This document shows, one piece after another, positions 1-10,151 of a stretch of 64,000 bases of DNA. The translations under genes were made by a program, and so were the position numbers. The first letter of the stretch is position 1; every line of letters begins with the position of its first letter. Location: the NCBI GenBank assembly GCA_937146805.1, contig CAKZRR010000038.1, positions 62,001-126,000 of the forward strand, written 5' to 3'. The stretch comes from an uncultured Owenweeksia sp. (GTDB lineage Bacteria; Bacteroidota; Bacteroidia; Flavobacteriales; Schleiferiaceae). The notes under the pieces are model-generated. The model was given only the letters and a program-made list of their open reading frames with translations. It was not told the DNA's origin and made no database searches.

Positions 1-3000
1 ATACCATCACCTGTAGAGTTGGTAGCATCAAAGTCTACCGTAGCATCTATCAAGGTAGTGTTATTTTGGGCACTGTTAAAAGTAGCCCAAACAGGTGCTA
101 ACGAATCTGTTTTGAAAGATATTGGTCCTGTGGTACTGTAGCCAATAGTATTGCAGCTATCGCTCACATAAACTTCATAATTTGTATTTAACATTAAACC
201 TGCTATAACAACCGGGGAACTGACTCCAGAAACAACTGTACCCGCACCCTGGGTAAACCCTACAGGTCCGTATTCAATATAAGAAGCGGCAATAACTGTA
301 TCACTGCTCCATGTAATTGTAGCTGAGTCACAATTAAGCGAACTCACCAAAACATTTGATGGTGCCATGCAACTAGTCAATTCTTTTATTGAAACATTAT
401 CTACCGCCCAGTACCAAGCGTATACGCCATTGTCATTATAGTGAAAGCGTACTTGTAAGTTTGCATTAGCGTACATTGTAATATCTAATGAATCCTGTTG
501 CGGAGCCAACCAGCCTCCAACATCCGATCCTATCTTCATAACATTTACCCATGAAGTGCCATCATAAACATCAACAAAACCGCTATCAGTGCTTAAATTA
601 TTAAAGTAGTGGTCAAATTCTAAGATCAACGGCCCTGTAATACTCGAGGCATCAATCTGAACCGAAGTCATAACCTCATCCAGTGTTGCTCCTGATCCAG
701 CACCATCGCTATCAACAAATGCGAATGGTGTTCCGTTTAAGGTATTTGTATTATAAGAAGTAGTTTGATGCCATGTGTCTGGCGTTGTTCCTCCAATTTG
801 GGCGTTAAAGCAGCCAAGAGAAGCAGTAAAATCTTCAAAATATGGTAATCCTTGTGGTAAGCATAAAGTTGAAAAACAAACCGGTCCCAAAGTATCAGTA
901 AAACCATTTGCACACTCTTCAACCACGTATACACAATAACTAGTAGAATTTGTTAATCCGCTTAGTATCAAAGTATCGTTAATTGAATTAACAACTGTGC
1001 CTGCAGCTGCAGGTTGACCAGGAGCAGTTATAAATACTTCCCCATTTATAAAACCGCTAGTCCCTTCTGTCCAATAAACCCTAGCACTATCCGTTTTTAT
1101 TTGATTAACCATAAGAGCTGTAGGATTAGCACAAGCCCTTGGTGTACGCACTTCAAAATTATCGATAAACAAGTCGTTGTCTTCTATGTCATCAATTCTT
1201 GATCCCGCATACAAGCCAAACTTAACATAACCCGAAATACCCGTTAACGGAATAATATGATGTTCACCAACTGCATCTACGGTGTCGCTATTATCAGCAT
1301 ACCATAAAATATTGTTCTCATCCCAAGTTAAACCATTATCCAATGAAATAACCACAGCCAATGTATCATCAGAACCTAAATAACCTTGGTTTGTACTGGC
1401 ATAGGCCGTAATGGCCGCATCAAACTCAACTTGTAAATTGGTGATGGTAGGATCTAAATAAATAGAAGGTGTAATTAACCAGTCCGTATAATCCGCTACG
1501 AATACATTAATTCTTTGCGCTCTTCCATTTGGAGAAGCCACATTGTTTCCAAAGTCATCATTCAACCAAGAAGAACTTCCAAGCGAAGTTAAAACTGCAT
1601 TAGCTCCTAACCTTCCTTCGGCTTCTTGCCATGCCTCCGGCACACCCGTTAATGCAAAATCATTTAGGTAATTTGTGGTAAAGGCAGTATAGAAAGCAAA
1701 TGGTCCTGACCAAACACTTACATCTCCAGCTCCACAGCTATCACGTACATAAAACTCATACTCTGTACCTGCCATTAAGCTAGATATGGTAACGGTATCA
1801 TTAGTAGTATTTAGCATGGTTCCGCCTCCTTTGGTAAAGCCTGCTGTACCATATTCTACATTATAATTATTAGCAAACCCTCCATCTGTCCAAAATACAT
1901 CGGTGCTATTTATAGTAAAATTTAAAGCGCCTAAGGCCGTAGGTGGTGGGCAAGATGGCAGTGTACAAAAAGTAAATGGACCGTCCCATTGACCTGTGCC
2001 CACACCAGGGCATGTATCCTGCACATAAAAATCATAACAGCTATCGGCACTTAATCCCGTAAACATATAAGGGTTTGTAGCCGCACCCTTAATCATATTA
2101 CCAATACCCGAACCTTGCGTAAAGCCCTGAGGTCCCCATTCAATATTCCATAAGCTGGCATTAGATGTCCAGCTTATATCAGCTGTAGACGGGCTCACCG
2201 TATCTAAAGTAATAGCTGAGCTTAAACCACAAGTCAAAATGCTCAAGCTAAAGTTATCAATTAACCAGTAGTAATTCCAACCACCATTATCGCTGTAATA
2301 AAAACGAACTTGAAAATCGGCATTGGCATAGGCGGTAACGTCAATTAACTCATGAGCTGCTGCTGAAAAGGCACCCGTAGTTACTTTGTACGAACGTACT
2401 TTTACCCATTGTATACCATCATACACCTCAACATATGCCGAATCAGAAGTTAATCTTCTCAAATAATGGTCAAACTCCAAAATTAAACTTCCACTAATGG
2501 TTGAGGCGTCAAAAATGGGAGACAATAATTCTTCACTTAAGGTTATCGCGCTCGAACCTGCATCGCTATTCACAATCATTAAACTCGTCCCATCTAAATC
2601 ACCACCTGCACTATTACCTGTGGTCCCATCTGGTTCTAACATCCATGTATCCCCAGTATTTCCTCCATTAACCACTTGAAAACAATTTAAAGCCGCAAAA
2701 TTGTTGGTATAGGGAATTGTTTGCTTAATACAAGGTGTCCAAAAAGTAAAAGGACCTTGTACGCTGCTATTACCCGATACACAGGTATCTGTAATGTAAA
2801 AATCGTACGCTGTGTTAGGACTTAGCGAATTGGCCGTTAAAAAAGTATCTACCCTTGTTACGTCAGTACCTGTGCCAGGCAAAAAGCCGGTTGTACCGTA
2901 TTCAACACCCCACTTTACTCCACTACCTGGTGTCCAGTTAATACTAATACTATCTGAACTAGAAGCAAAGCTCATTACATTTGATGAAGCAGCACAGTTG

Positions 3001-4445
3001 ACTTCATGAATCAAAAAGTTATCAATGGCCCAGTAGTATTCATAAGTACCTGTGTATACAAACCGTACTTGCAAATTAGCGTTGGCGTATAACGTAATAT
3101 CAATCATTTGATGATTCGGAGTTGTCCAAGATCCTACGCTAGTCCCGTTTTGGGTTAACACTGTCACCCATTGGCTACCGTCCCAAACCTGTACATTGGC
3201 AGTAGAAGATACGAACTGTTCAAAGAATTGATCAAACTCTAAAAATAAAGTCCCGGTTAAAGTGCTAGCATCAACTGCTCCCGAAGTCAGATACTCGATC
3301 ATAGAAACACTTCCCGCACCATCACTATCCACAAACATAAAATCCGTGCCGTCAATATCGTCTCCACTATAATCCGAAATGCGCATCCAAGTATCCGTGG
3401 TAGCACCGCTATCCGCTATAGAAAAACACCCCGTGCTAAAGTTAAAATCTTCAGCATAAGGAAGTGTTTGAACCAAACATTGCGTACTTACACACCCCAT
3501 ACTAATGGTATCACTATATACACCCAAACCACACTCCTCAAAAACTCTAAACTCATAAGCTGTACCAGACATTAAACCTGTAAGGCTAAGCATAGATGTT
3601 GTTACCGTATCTCTATCCTGCGAAGAGCTGGCTTGATCAAAACCACAAGGACCCCACCAAACATACCACGGCCCAGTGCCGCTTCCTGTCCAGCTTAAAT
3701 CGATGCTAGAAGTTGTAATGTTTGTTGCGGCTAAACCACTAGGTGCTGGACAAGCCGGTGGTGTAAATGTAAATACCTGGTTGTTTACAATTGAATCAAT
3801 GGCAATGTCTTCTGTTGTATTAGAAACAGTAGGTGTTGCTGTATTCGTTCCGGTAACTGATAAGAATGAGCTTAAACCTGAAAGACCAATTGATGCATCA
3901 GGGCTTGTTCTAGAAGAATCACTTTCCCAACGGTAGGCAAATTTCACTTCATTACTGGTTTCAATCAACTGAACTTGAAAGGAAATTACCGAATCCGTTG
4001 AATTAAAGCTCCACTCCCAGTCTCTCCACTCAAAGGTAAAAATACGGTTGGGTGAGGTACCGCTAACTTCATAGTTAGCACTGGAACTTGATGCACCTCC
4101 AGCTAAGTCATCCCACAAAGGAGCCACCAAAGGATTTACACCTCCGCCAGCGGATAAATTATTACTAGCTGATGAGGAGGAGCCCAATACAAACGACAAA
4201 AAGCCATTTGAAGAGGCCATTACCGAATCATAAGTAACACCTTCGAAATCGAAATTAAAACCAATTTCAACCAATGCCGTAGCATCATCCGCCTCAACAG
4301 CAGGAACATTAGTAGCGGTACCTGTTAAAGGAACATAGGTAGCACTACTGGCAACAAACGAATAGCTTGATGCCTGCCCAAAAAGGGCTGAATTAAACGC
4401 CAAGACCAGACACGTGCTGGCCAAGAGCATAACTTTCTTCATCAT
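1..4445 (-). CDS. Large secreted multidomain protein (repeated FnIII plus MAM/jelly-roll-like modules), 3' end outside window
   Basis: Reverse-strand reading from ATGATGAAGAAAGTTATGCTC (4445) gives MMKKVMLLASTCLVLAFNSALFGQASSYSF..., a signal peptide, then an open frame to the window edge. Repeated modules of the type 'LPYAEDFNFSTGCFSIADSGATTDTW...FVDSDGAGS...LEFDQFF...VQVWDGSQWV...ANLQVRFVY...WAIDN' alternate with FnIII-like 'W...GTxYEFRVFEECG'. Absent from the ORF track because it has no stop in the window. Confidence 0.8.
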   Translation of the reverse strand, partial: MMKKVMLLASTCLVLAFNSALFGQASSYSFVASSATYVPLTGTATNVPAVEADDATALVEIGFNFDFEGVTYDSVMASSNGFLSFVLGSSSSASNNLSAGGGVNPLVAPLWDDLAGGASSSSANYEVSGTSPNRIFTFEWRDWEWSFNSTDSVISFQVQLIETSNEVKFAYRWESDSSRTSPDASIGLSGLSSFLSVTGTNTATPTVSNTTEDIAIDSIVNNQVFTFTPPACPAPSGLAATNITTSSIDLSWTGSGTGPWYVWWGPCGFDQASSSQDRDTVTTSMLSLTGLMSGTAYEFRVFEECGLGVYSDTISMGCVSTQCLVQTLPYAEDFNFSTGCFSIADSGATTDTWMRISDYSGDDIDGTDFMFVDSDGAGSVSMIEYLTSGAVDASTLTGTLFLEFDQFFEQFVSSTANVQVWDGSQWVTVLTQNGTSVGSWTTPNHQMIDITLYANANLQVRFVYTGTYEYYWAIDNFLIHEVNCAASSNVMSFASSSDSISINWTPGSGVKWGVEYGTTGFLPGTGTDVTRVDTFLTANSLSPNTAYDFYITDTCVSGNSSVQGPFTFWTPCIKQTIPYTNNFAALNCFQVVNGGNTGDTWMLEPDGTTGNSAGGDLDGTSLMIVNSDAGSSAITLSEELLSPIFDASTISGSLILEFDHYLRRLTSDSAYVEVYDGIQWVKVRSYKVTTGAFSAAAHELIDVTAYANADFQVRFYYSDNGGWNYYWLIDNFSLSILTCGLSSAITLDTVSPSTADISWTSNASLWNIEWGPQGFTQGSGIGNMIKGAATNPYMFTGLSADSCYDFYVQDTCPGVGTGQWDGPFTFCTLPSCPPPTALGALNFTINSTDVFWTDGGFANNYNVEYGTAGFTKGGGTMLNTTNDTVTISSLMAGTEYEFYVRDSCGAGDVSVWSGPFAFYTAFTTNYLNDFALTGVPEAWQEAEGRLGANAVLTSLGSSSWLNDDFGNNVASPNGRAQRINVFVADYTDWLITPSIYLDPTITNLQVEFDAAITAYASTNQGYLGSDDTLAVVISLDNGLTWDENNILWYADNSDTVDAVGEHHIIPLTGISGYVKFGLYAGSRIDDIEDNDLFIDNFEVRTPRACANPTALMVNQIKTDSARVYWTEGTSGFINGEVFITAPGQPAAAGTVVNSINDTLILSGLTNSTSYCVYVVEECANGFTDTLGPVCFSTLCLPQGLPYFEDFTASLGCFNAQIGGTTPDTWHQTTSYNTNTLNGTPFAFVDSDGAGSGATLDEVMTSVQIDASSITGPLILEFDHYFNNLSTDSGFVDVYDGTSWVNVMKIGSDVGGWLAPQQDSLDITMYANANLQVRFHYNDNGVYAWYWAVDNVSIKELTSCMAPSNVLVSSLNCDSATITWSSDTVIAASYIEYGPVGFTQGAGTVVSGVSSPVVIAGLMLNTNYEVYVSDSCNTIGYSTTGPISFKTDSLAPVWATFNSAQNNTTLIDATVDFDATNSTGDG

Positions 4446-4584
4446 AAAAAATAGGGAATTAGGATTAAGATGCAAAGGAGTAACAAAATTCCGTCAGTAA
4501 AAAGTAATTTATGTTAATTTTTTCGTGTAAAAGGGTTTAGTATTACTAAGCTGATTAATATTGTAGAAAACAAAATAACCTAAC

Positions 4585-5199
4585 ATGCTTAAAAACATAT
4601 TGTTTGACTTTGGAGCTGTGCTAATTCCAATAAACGAAGAAAGAACCAAAGAGTCTCTTGATAGATTGGGCGCGAAACTGAGCCTAAAAGATGAAACGAT
4701 GCTGTTTCAAAAATACGAATGTGGAAAATTGAGTACACAAGATTTTTTGGCCGCCATACAACCTCATTTTTTTAGAAAAGTGAGCCATTCTGATTTGAAA
4801 AATTCTTGGAATGCTATGCTCGATCCGCTTCCTGAATTTTTGCCCTTTTTTCTGAAAAAACTTACAAAAAAATACCAGATTTTTCTATTAAGTAATACTA
4901 ACGAGCTTCATATTAAAAGTATCAAAGAAACGGCTGGGCCCTTTTTATTTAGTCAATTTGAAAAGCCTTTTACACAAATACATTATAGCCACCAATTGGG
5001 CCTAAGAAAGCCCAATGCCAATTGCTTTGAAAAAGTGCTTCAGCAAAATAACTTAGAAGCTGCTGAAACCTTATTTATTGATGATAAAGAGGAAAATATT
5101 GGAGCTGCCAAAAAATTGGGATTTAGAACTTGGCACTTTAATCCCAAAAAGGACGTTATTACCGATCTTGACAGAGTTCTATCAAAACACCATTCGTAG
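4585..5199 (+). CDS. HAD-superfamily hydrolase
   Basis: N-terminal FDFGAVL (variant DxDx motif), LLSNTNE and C-terminal FIDDKEENIGAAKKLGFRTWHF are typical of HAD phosphatase-like proteins. Confidence 0.85.
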   Translation: MLKNILFDFGAVLIPINEERTKESLDRLGAKLSLKDETMLFQKYECGKLSTQDFLAAIQPHFFRKVSHSDLKNSWNAMLDPLPEFLPFFLKKLTKKYQIFLLSNTNELHIKSIKETAGPFLFSQFEKPFTQIHYSHQLGLRKPNANCFEKVLQQNNLEAAETLFIDDKEENIGAAKKLGFRTWHFNPKKDVITDLDRVLSKHHS

Positions 5200-5563
5200 T
5201 TTTTGGGTGTAAAAAGGCTACCAACTTGCCATCTGCACCTGGTTTAGGCTCGGTATTTAAAAGCGTAAAACCTTCCAAAGCTAATCGTTCCATTTCGGCC
5301 TTAATATCTTCTACCGCAAAGGCAATATGGTGTACACCCTCGCCCTTTTTGGCGATAAACTTAGCAATGGGGCTGTTTTCATTGGAAGCCTCTAGCAGCT
5401 CTATTTTATTGGGACCCGTTTTGAAAAAAGATGTTTTAACGCCTTCACTTTCTACCTCCTCCATTTTATAGGCTGCCTCGCCAAAAAGTTGACTAAACAG
5501 TTTATTCGATTCGTTTAAGTCTTTTACTGCAATACCTATATGTTCAATTTTATCTAAAGCCAT
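5159..5563 (-). CDS. mce: Methylmalonyl-CoA epimerase
   Basis: MALDKIEHIGIAVKDL...GVHHIAFAVEDI...HPKTTNGVLIELCQ, a glyoxalase-fold epimerase signature. The track ORF starts at 5581, but the internal ATG at 5563 is the more likely start. Confidence 0.9.
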   Translation of the reverse strand: MALDKIEHIGIAVKDLNESNKLFSQLFGEAAYKMEEVESEGVKTSFFKTGPNKIELLEASNENSPIAKFIAKKGEGVHHIAFAVEDIKAEMERLALEGFTLLNTEPKPGADGKLVAFLHPKTTNGVLIELCQDR

Positions 5564-5573
5564 TTTTTCATTT

Positions 5574-7418
5574 TTAGGCAAAGCTTTGCATCTCTACCAA
5601 TTTTTTATAAATACCATTGGCCTCAAGCAACGATTGATGCGTGCCCCTTTCGGCAATTTTACCATTATCCATAACAATTATCTCATCTGCATTTTGGATG
5701 GTGCTTAAACGGTGTGCTATCACCAAGGATGTTCGATTCTCCATGAGCTTAAACAAAGCTTCTTGTACCAGCTTTTCAGACTCCGTATCTAAAGCAGAGG
5801 TAGCCTCATCTAAAATAAGAATAGGCGGGTTTTTAAGAACCGCTCGTGCAATGCTCAATCGTTGTTTTTGTCCACCACTTAACTTACCACCTCCATCTCC
5901 AATATTAGTATCGTAGCCGTTTTCCAAACCTTCAATAAATTCATGCGCATTAGCAATTTTTGCCGCGGCTTTTACCTCTTCCAAACTGGCATCGGGTTTA
6001 CCCAAAGCAATATTGTAGCGTACGGTTTCATTAAACAAAATACTCTCTTGCGTTACCAAGCCCAACAGGTTTCGCAAACTTGGTATTGATAATTCTTTTA
6101 CATCCGTGCCATCAATCTTTAAGCTACCATTGGTGGTATCGTAAAAACGAGGCACCAAACTGGTAAGGGTGGTTTTACCGCTACCCGATTGCCCAACCAG
6201 TGCTACCATTTTGCCTTTAGGCACCCTTAAACTAACGTCCTGCAATACCTGCCTAACATCCTTATCATTAGGATAGTAGCTAAATGAAATGTTTTCAAAA
6301 CTAATTTCCTTTTCAAAGCTTTTTATGAACTTCGCATCTGGCATGTCTACAATGGGGTTTTGAGCATCCAATATTTCCAACACCCTTTCGGAGGAAGCAT
6401 TGCCACGTTGAATATGGTAGGAGGCCTTAGACAAAGATTTAGCAGGTGGTATAATTTGATAGAAAAACAATAAATAAGCGATAAAAGCCTCGGCTGTAAA
6501 GCCATTGTCCTCCATTACTAAACCTCCGCCATACCATATTACAACGGCCATTACCATGGTTCCCAAAAACTCGCTTAGCGGAGAAGCCATATCGCTTTTA
6601 CGCATTACGCTGTTCATCAACCTAAAGTAATGGTCAATTGTATTTTGAAACAGTCCTCCCTTTAAAGGCTCTGCGTTAAAAGCTTTAATCACTTTTAGGC
6701 CACCTACATTCTCCTCTGTTTGCGACATCAATTCCCCCATTTTGGACTGCGCCTTTGCTGAAGATTTTTTTAAGCTTTTGCCAATACGCGTTACCACCAA
6801 AGAGACCACCGGTAATAAAACAAACACAAAAATGGTAAGCTGCGGACTCATGTAAAGGAGTATCCCCAACGAGGAAATAATCATTATCGGCTCTCTAAAA
6901 ATGAGCTCTATCGTCATTAATATTGACCACTCTACCTCCTTTAAATCGGTGGTCATTCTAGAAATTATATCCCCTTTTCGTTGCTCAGTAAAAAAGCCAA
7001 TGGGTAGTTGTAAAATTTTGCGATGTAAATCAGATCTAATATCTCGGGTAATGCCGTTGCGCAAAGGGGTAATGGCAAACAGGGCTAAGTACCTAAATAG
7101 GTTTTTGAAGAAGAAGGCAACAATTACAATAACACAAACAAAAAGCAGCGCGGCTCCTTGGCCAGATTCTGCCACGCGCAAACCCATTTCATAGGCCAAC
7201 CAATCTTTTCCAAAGTTCACCAAATCGCCACTATAAATTGGCGCTACCAAAACAGGATCGGTATTATTAAAGATAGCCCCTAGCACGGGTATTACCAACC
7301 CAATAGATGCCAGCGAGAATAGGATGGCTAACAAATTGAAAATGACGTTAAAAACTACGTTTGCCCGATAGGGCTTAGCATAACGGAGTATGCGGGTAAA
7401 TGCGCTCATTGTGGGCAA
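5574..7418 (-). CDS. ABC transporter ATP-binding/permease protein (MsbA-like exporter)
   Basis: N-terminal transmembrane domain, Walker A GQSGSGKTT, signature LSGGQKQR, Walker B ILILDEATSALD. Confidence 0.93.
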   Translation of the reverse strand: MPTMSAFTRILRYAKPYRANVVFNVIFNLLAILFSLASIGLVIPVLGAIFNNTDPVLVAPIYSGDLVNFGKDWLAYEMGLRVAESGQGAALLFVCVIVIVAFFFKNLFRYLALFAITPLRNGITRDIRSDLHRKILQLPIGFFTEQRKGDIISRMTTDLKEVEWSILMTIELIFREPIMIISSLGILLYMSPQLTIFVFVLLPVVSLVVTRIGKSLKKSSAKAQSKMGELMSQTEENVGGLKVIKAFNAEPLKGGLFQNTIDHYFRLMNSVMRKSDMASPLSEFLGTMVMAVVIWYGGGLVMEDNGFTAEAFIAYLLFFYQIIPPAKSLSKASYHIQRGNASSERVLEILDAQNPIVDMPDAKFIKSFEKEISFENISFSYYPNDKDVRQVLQDVSLRVPKGKMVALVGQSGSGKTTLTSLVPRFYDTTNGSLKIDGTDVKELSIPSLRNLLGLVTQESILFNETVRYNIALGKPDASLEEVKAAAKIANAHEFIEGLENGYDTNIGDGGGKLSGGQKQRLSIARAVLKNPPILILDEATSALDTESEKLVQEALFKLMENRTSLVIAHRLSTIQNADEIIVMDNGKIAERGTHQSLLEANGIYKKLVEMQSFA

Positions 7419-7576
7419 AGGTAATTGTTAGATTCATTGTTGGGATGATGTTGTTCAAGAAATATGCCTTGAACAAATACCTGTCAAAAAGGACCCATTT
7501 ATATCAATAAAGCCTAATATTTGTCATGTACGAAACTAAACGAACGGCCTAAATTTGGGCCTATTCAAAAAATTTT

Positions 7577-8560
7577 ATGAAATCACCCATCAAAAAAATA
7601 GCGGTACTCACTTCTGGCGGAGACGCCCCAGGCATGAATGCTGCCATACGCGCGGTAGTACGAGCTACCAACTTTTACAAGCTTAATTGCCTAGGCATAT
7701 ACCAAGGTTATACTGGCTTAATTAATGGCGAATTTGAATTGCTTAATGCACGCTCTGTAAAAAACATTTTGCAACGTGGTGGCACTTTTTTAAAATCATC
7801 AAGATCAAAAGAATTTAGAACCCCCAAAGGACGAAAAGCAGCCTATGCTAATTTAATAAACCAACAGGTAGATGCCTTAGTGACTATTGGTGGTGATGGC
7901 ACTTTTACGGGAGCTCAAATATTTTCAAACGAATTTGATTTCCCCGTAATGGGTGTCCCCGGAACGATAGACAACGATCTTTACGGAACCGATTTTACAC
8001 TGGGGTTTGATTCTGCCACCAACGTGGTAATTGACTGCGTGGATAAAATTAGAGATACAGCTGAATCACATAACCGTCTGTTTTTTGTGGAAGTAATGGG
8101 ACGAGATACTGGCTTTATCGCCTTGCGAAGCGGGTTGGCCTCAGGGGCAATTGATGTTATTTTACCAGAAGAAAACAAGCCTATTAGCGAACTAATTAAT
8201 GCCTTGGAAACAAGTCTTGGTCATCAAAAAACCAATAAAATTGTAATGGTAGCAGAGGGAAACCCCTTGGGCAATACCCATGAAATTGCCCAAGCTATTC
8301 GTCAACATTTTCCGCAGTTTGACGCCAAAGTAACCATCCTAGGGCACTTACAGCGTGGAGGTGCACCCTCCTGCTTAGATAGAGTTTTGGCCAGCCAACT
8401 AGGCGTGGCTGCTGTAGAGGGTTTATTGGCTGGCAAAAACAAAGTTATGGTGGGCATTCAAAAAAACGAAATTGTTTTTACTCCTCTGGCCAAAGCCATT
8501 TCTCAAAAATCGGTACTAAACCCAAACTTGCTTCGCGTAAGCAAAATATTGGCTACCTAA
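7577..8560 (+). CDS. pfkA: ATP-dependent 6-phosphofructokinase
   Basis: IAVLTSGGDAPGMNAAIRAVVR, GGDGTFTGA, GVPGTIDNDLYGTDFTLGFDSA, LGHLQRGG. Confidence 0.96.
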   Translation: MKSPIKKIAVLTSGGDAPGMNAAIRAVVRATNFYKLNCLGIYQGYTGLINGEFELLNARSVKNILQRGGTFLKSSRSKEFRTPKGRKAAYANLINQQVDALVTIGGDGTFTGAQIFSNEFDFPVMGVPGTIDNDLYGTDFTLGFDSATNVVIDCVDKIRDTAESHNRLFFVEVMGRDTGFIALRSGLASGAIDVILPEENKPISELINALETSLGHQKTNKIVMVAEGNPLGNTHEIAQAIRQHFPQFDAKVTILGHLQRGGAPSCLDRVLASQLGVAAVEGLLAGKNKVMVGIQKNEIVFTPLAKAISQKSVLNPNLLRVSKILAT

Positions 8561-8622
8561 ATTATGGCAACGCCATGCCCTTTATTATTACTTTTGGATG
8601 CCAGCGAAAACGGGTTTTAACT

Positions 8623-9486
8623 ATGATTTTTATTGCAGAAAGTGGCTCTACCAAATGCGATGCGGTAATTTTAAAGGATGATGGATCTGAACTAACCAGG
8701 ATATCGCTTAAAGGTCTAAACCCGCAGCATCTTAGTCCATCTCAAATTCAAGAAGAACTCAGTTCTAATAGCAGCATCCAGCAATTTGGCCGCCAAATAA
8801 AGGAGGTCTTTTTTTACGGATCGGGATGCTCATCGCCACAGGCCAACCAAGTAGTGTGCCGCGCTTTACAAGCGGTTTTTGCAGCAGCCAAAATAACGGT
8901 ACATGAGGACATACTTGCGGTAGCTTATGCCGCCAGTTATCAAAAAGCCAGCATTTGCTGCATATTGGGCACGGGCTCTAACTGCTTTTATTTTGATGGC
9001 GAAAGAGCTCAAATGGGTACCGCTGGTTTAGGTTACATTTTGGGAGATGAAGGCTCGGGTGGCGATATTGGTAAAAAATTATTGCAGGGCTTTTTGCATC
9101 ACAAACTACCTGTACATTTAGAAGAGAAATTCAACGAAGCCTACTCATTAAACCGTGCCGAAATAATAAAACGTGTGTACCGCACTTCAGGCGCCAACAC
9201 CTTTATTGCCAGTTTCTCTAGTTTTGTTGGCCAAAACATTACCGATCCTTTTTGCCGCCAACTCGTCTATCAATCATTTACCCATTTTGTACAATTACAT
9301 ATAGCCTACTTTAAACCCACCACTCAGCTCCCCATCCATTTTGTAGGTTCGGTAGCCTTTCACTTTCGTGAGATTTTAAAACAGGTGCTTCTAGAAAATG
9401 GATTAACCCTAGGAGAAATAATTGCGAAACCCTTAGATAGATTGGTGCAATTTCATACTCAAAAACACATCCAAGAAAAAGGATAA
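8623..9486 (+). CDS. BadF/BadG/BcrA/BcrD-type ATPase (N-acetylglucosamine kinase-like)
   Basis: MIFIAESGSTKCDAVIL phosphate-binding motif, ILGTGSNCFYFDG, GLGYILGDEGSGGDIGKKLL. The internal ATG at 8623 is preferred over the ORF-track start at 8575. Confidence 0.85.
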   Translation: MIFIAESGSTKCDAVILKDDGSELTRISLKGLNPQHLSPSQIQEELSSNSSIQQFGRQIKEVFFYGSGCSSPQANQVVCRALQAVFAAAKITVHEDILAVAYAASYQKASICCILGTGSNCFYFDGERAQMGTAGLGYILGDEGSGGDIGKKLLQGFLHHKLPVHLEEKFNEAYSLNRAEIIKRVYRTSGANTFIASFSSFVGQNITDPFCRQLVYQSFTHFVQLHIAYFKPTTQLPIHFVGSVAFHFREILKQVLLENGLTLGEIIAKPLDRLVQFHTQKHIQEKG

Positions 9487-9544
9487 ATCAAAAAAAAGGC
9501 CCGCTTTTACAAGCAGACCCTACCATACTTTTCCAAATACTCAT

Positions 9545-9961
9545 TTAGCAAAACTCCTCAAAAGCCTGCTTTAAATTATCGGCAATCATTTCTGCCGCAC
9601 GGCCTTCAATATGATGACGCTCAATCATATGCACCAATTCTCCGTTTTTAAACAAAGCCATACTTGGCGATGAAGGAGGAAATGGTGCCATTAAAGCACG
9701 AGCTGTATTTACCGCATCCACATCATTTCCGGCAAAAGCTGTAATCATTCTATCAGGCGTAACATCATGAGTGCTAGCCATTTTTACGGCCGGGCGGGCA
9801 TTGGCAGCAGCACAACCACACACCGAGTTTATCACCACCAAAGTGGTTCCATCCTTTTTTACAAGGTTGTTAACTTCATCTGCGGTTCTAGTTTCTATAA
9901 TTCCTGCGCTGGTTAAATCTTCACGCATTGGGGCAATTAAATCTTCAGGGTACATATTCAA
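9545..9961 (-). CDS. BrxA/BrxB-type bacilliredoxin (YphP/YqiW family)
   Basis: MYPEDLIAPMREDLTSAGI... with the CGC active site (VINSVCGCAAANARPAV) and PPSSPSMALFKNGELVHMIERHHIEGR. Confidence 0.9.
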   Translation of the reverse strand: MNMYPEDLIAPMREDLTSAGIIETRTADEVNNLVKKDGTTLVVINSVCGCAAANARPAVKMASTHDVTPDRMITAFAGNDVDAVNTARALMAPFPPSSPSMALFKNGELVHMIERHHIEGRAAEMIADNLKQAFEEFC

Positions 9962-10151
9962 ATTTTAGGCAAAATTAGCAATACTTGGCTTGCCTCCTCA
10001 TTACTAATTTTTATAAGGTCATTTTTCCTTTCCTATTGAAAGCTAAACTCTTTCAATATTACATTAGCATTGTAATACCTGTACTACTAAATAAATTCTA
10101 TTTCATATATTTAACACCTTATTTGTCAACCACATACCTTTAATCCTTATT

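Noticed and set aside
737-934. 65-aa minus-strand ORF in the track
   Set aside because: Out of frame with, and wholly inside, the long FnIII/jelly-roll frame on the same strand; no protein-like features.
2497-3936. Plus-strand ORFs (2497-2679, 2812-3009, 3676-3936)
   Set aside because: Antisense shadows of the large minus-strand repeat protein.
5226-5916. Plus-strand ORFs 5226-5471 and 5641-5916
   Set aside because: Antisense to well-supported mce and ABC-transporter genes; composition follows the reverse complement of conserved motifs.
9487-9530. Possible terminator between the BadF-type kinase and bacilliredoxin (AAAGGCCCGCTTTTACAAGCAGACC)
   Set aside because: Arms pair imperfectly and there is no clean stem or T tract; too weak to call.
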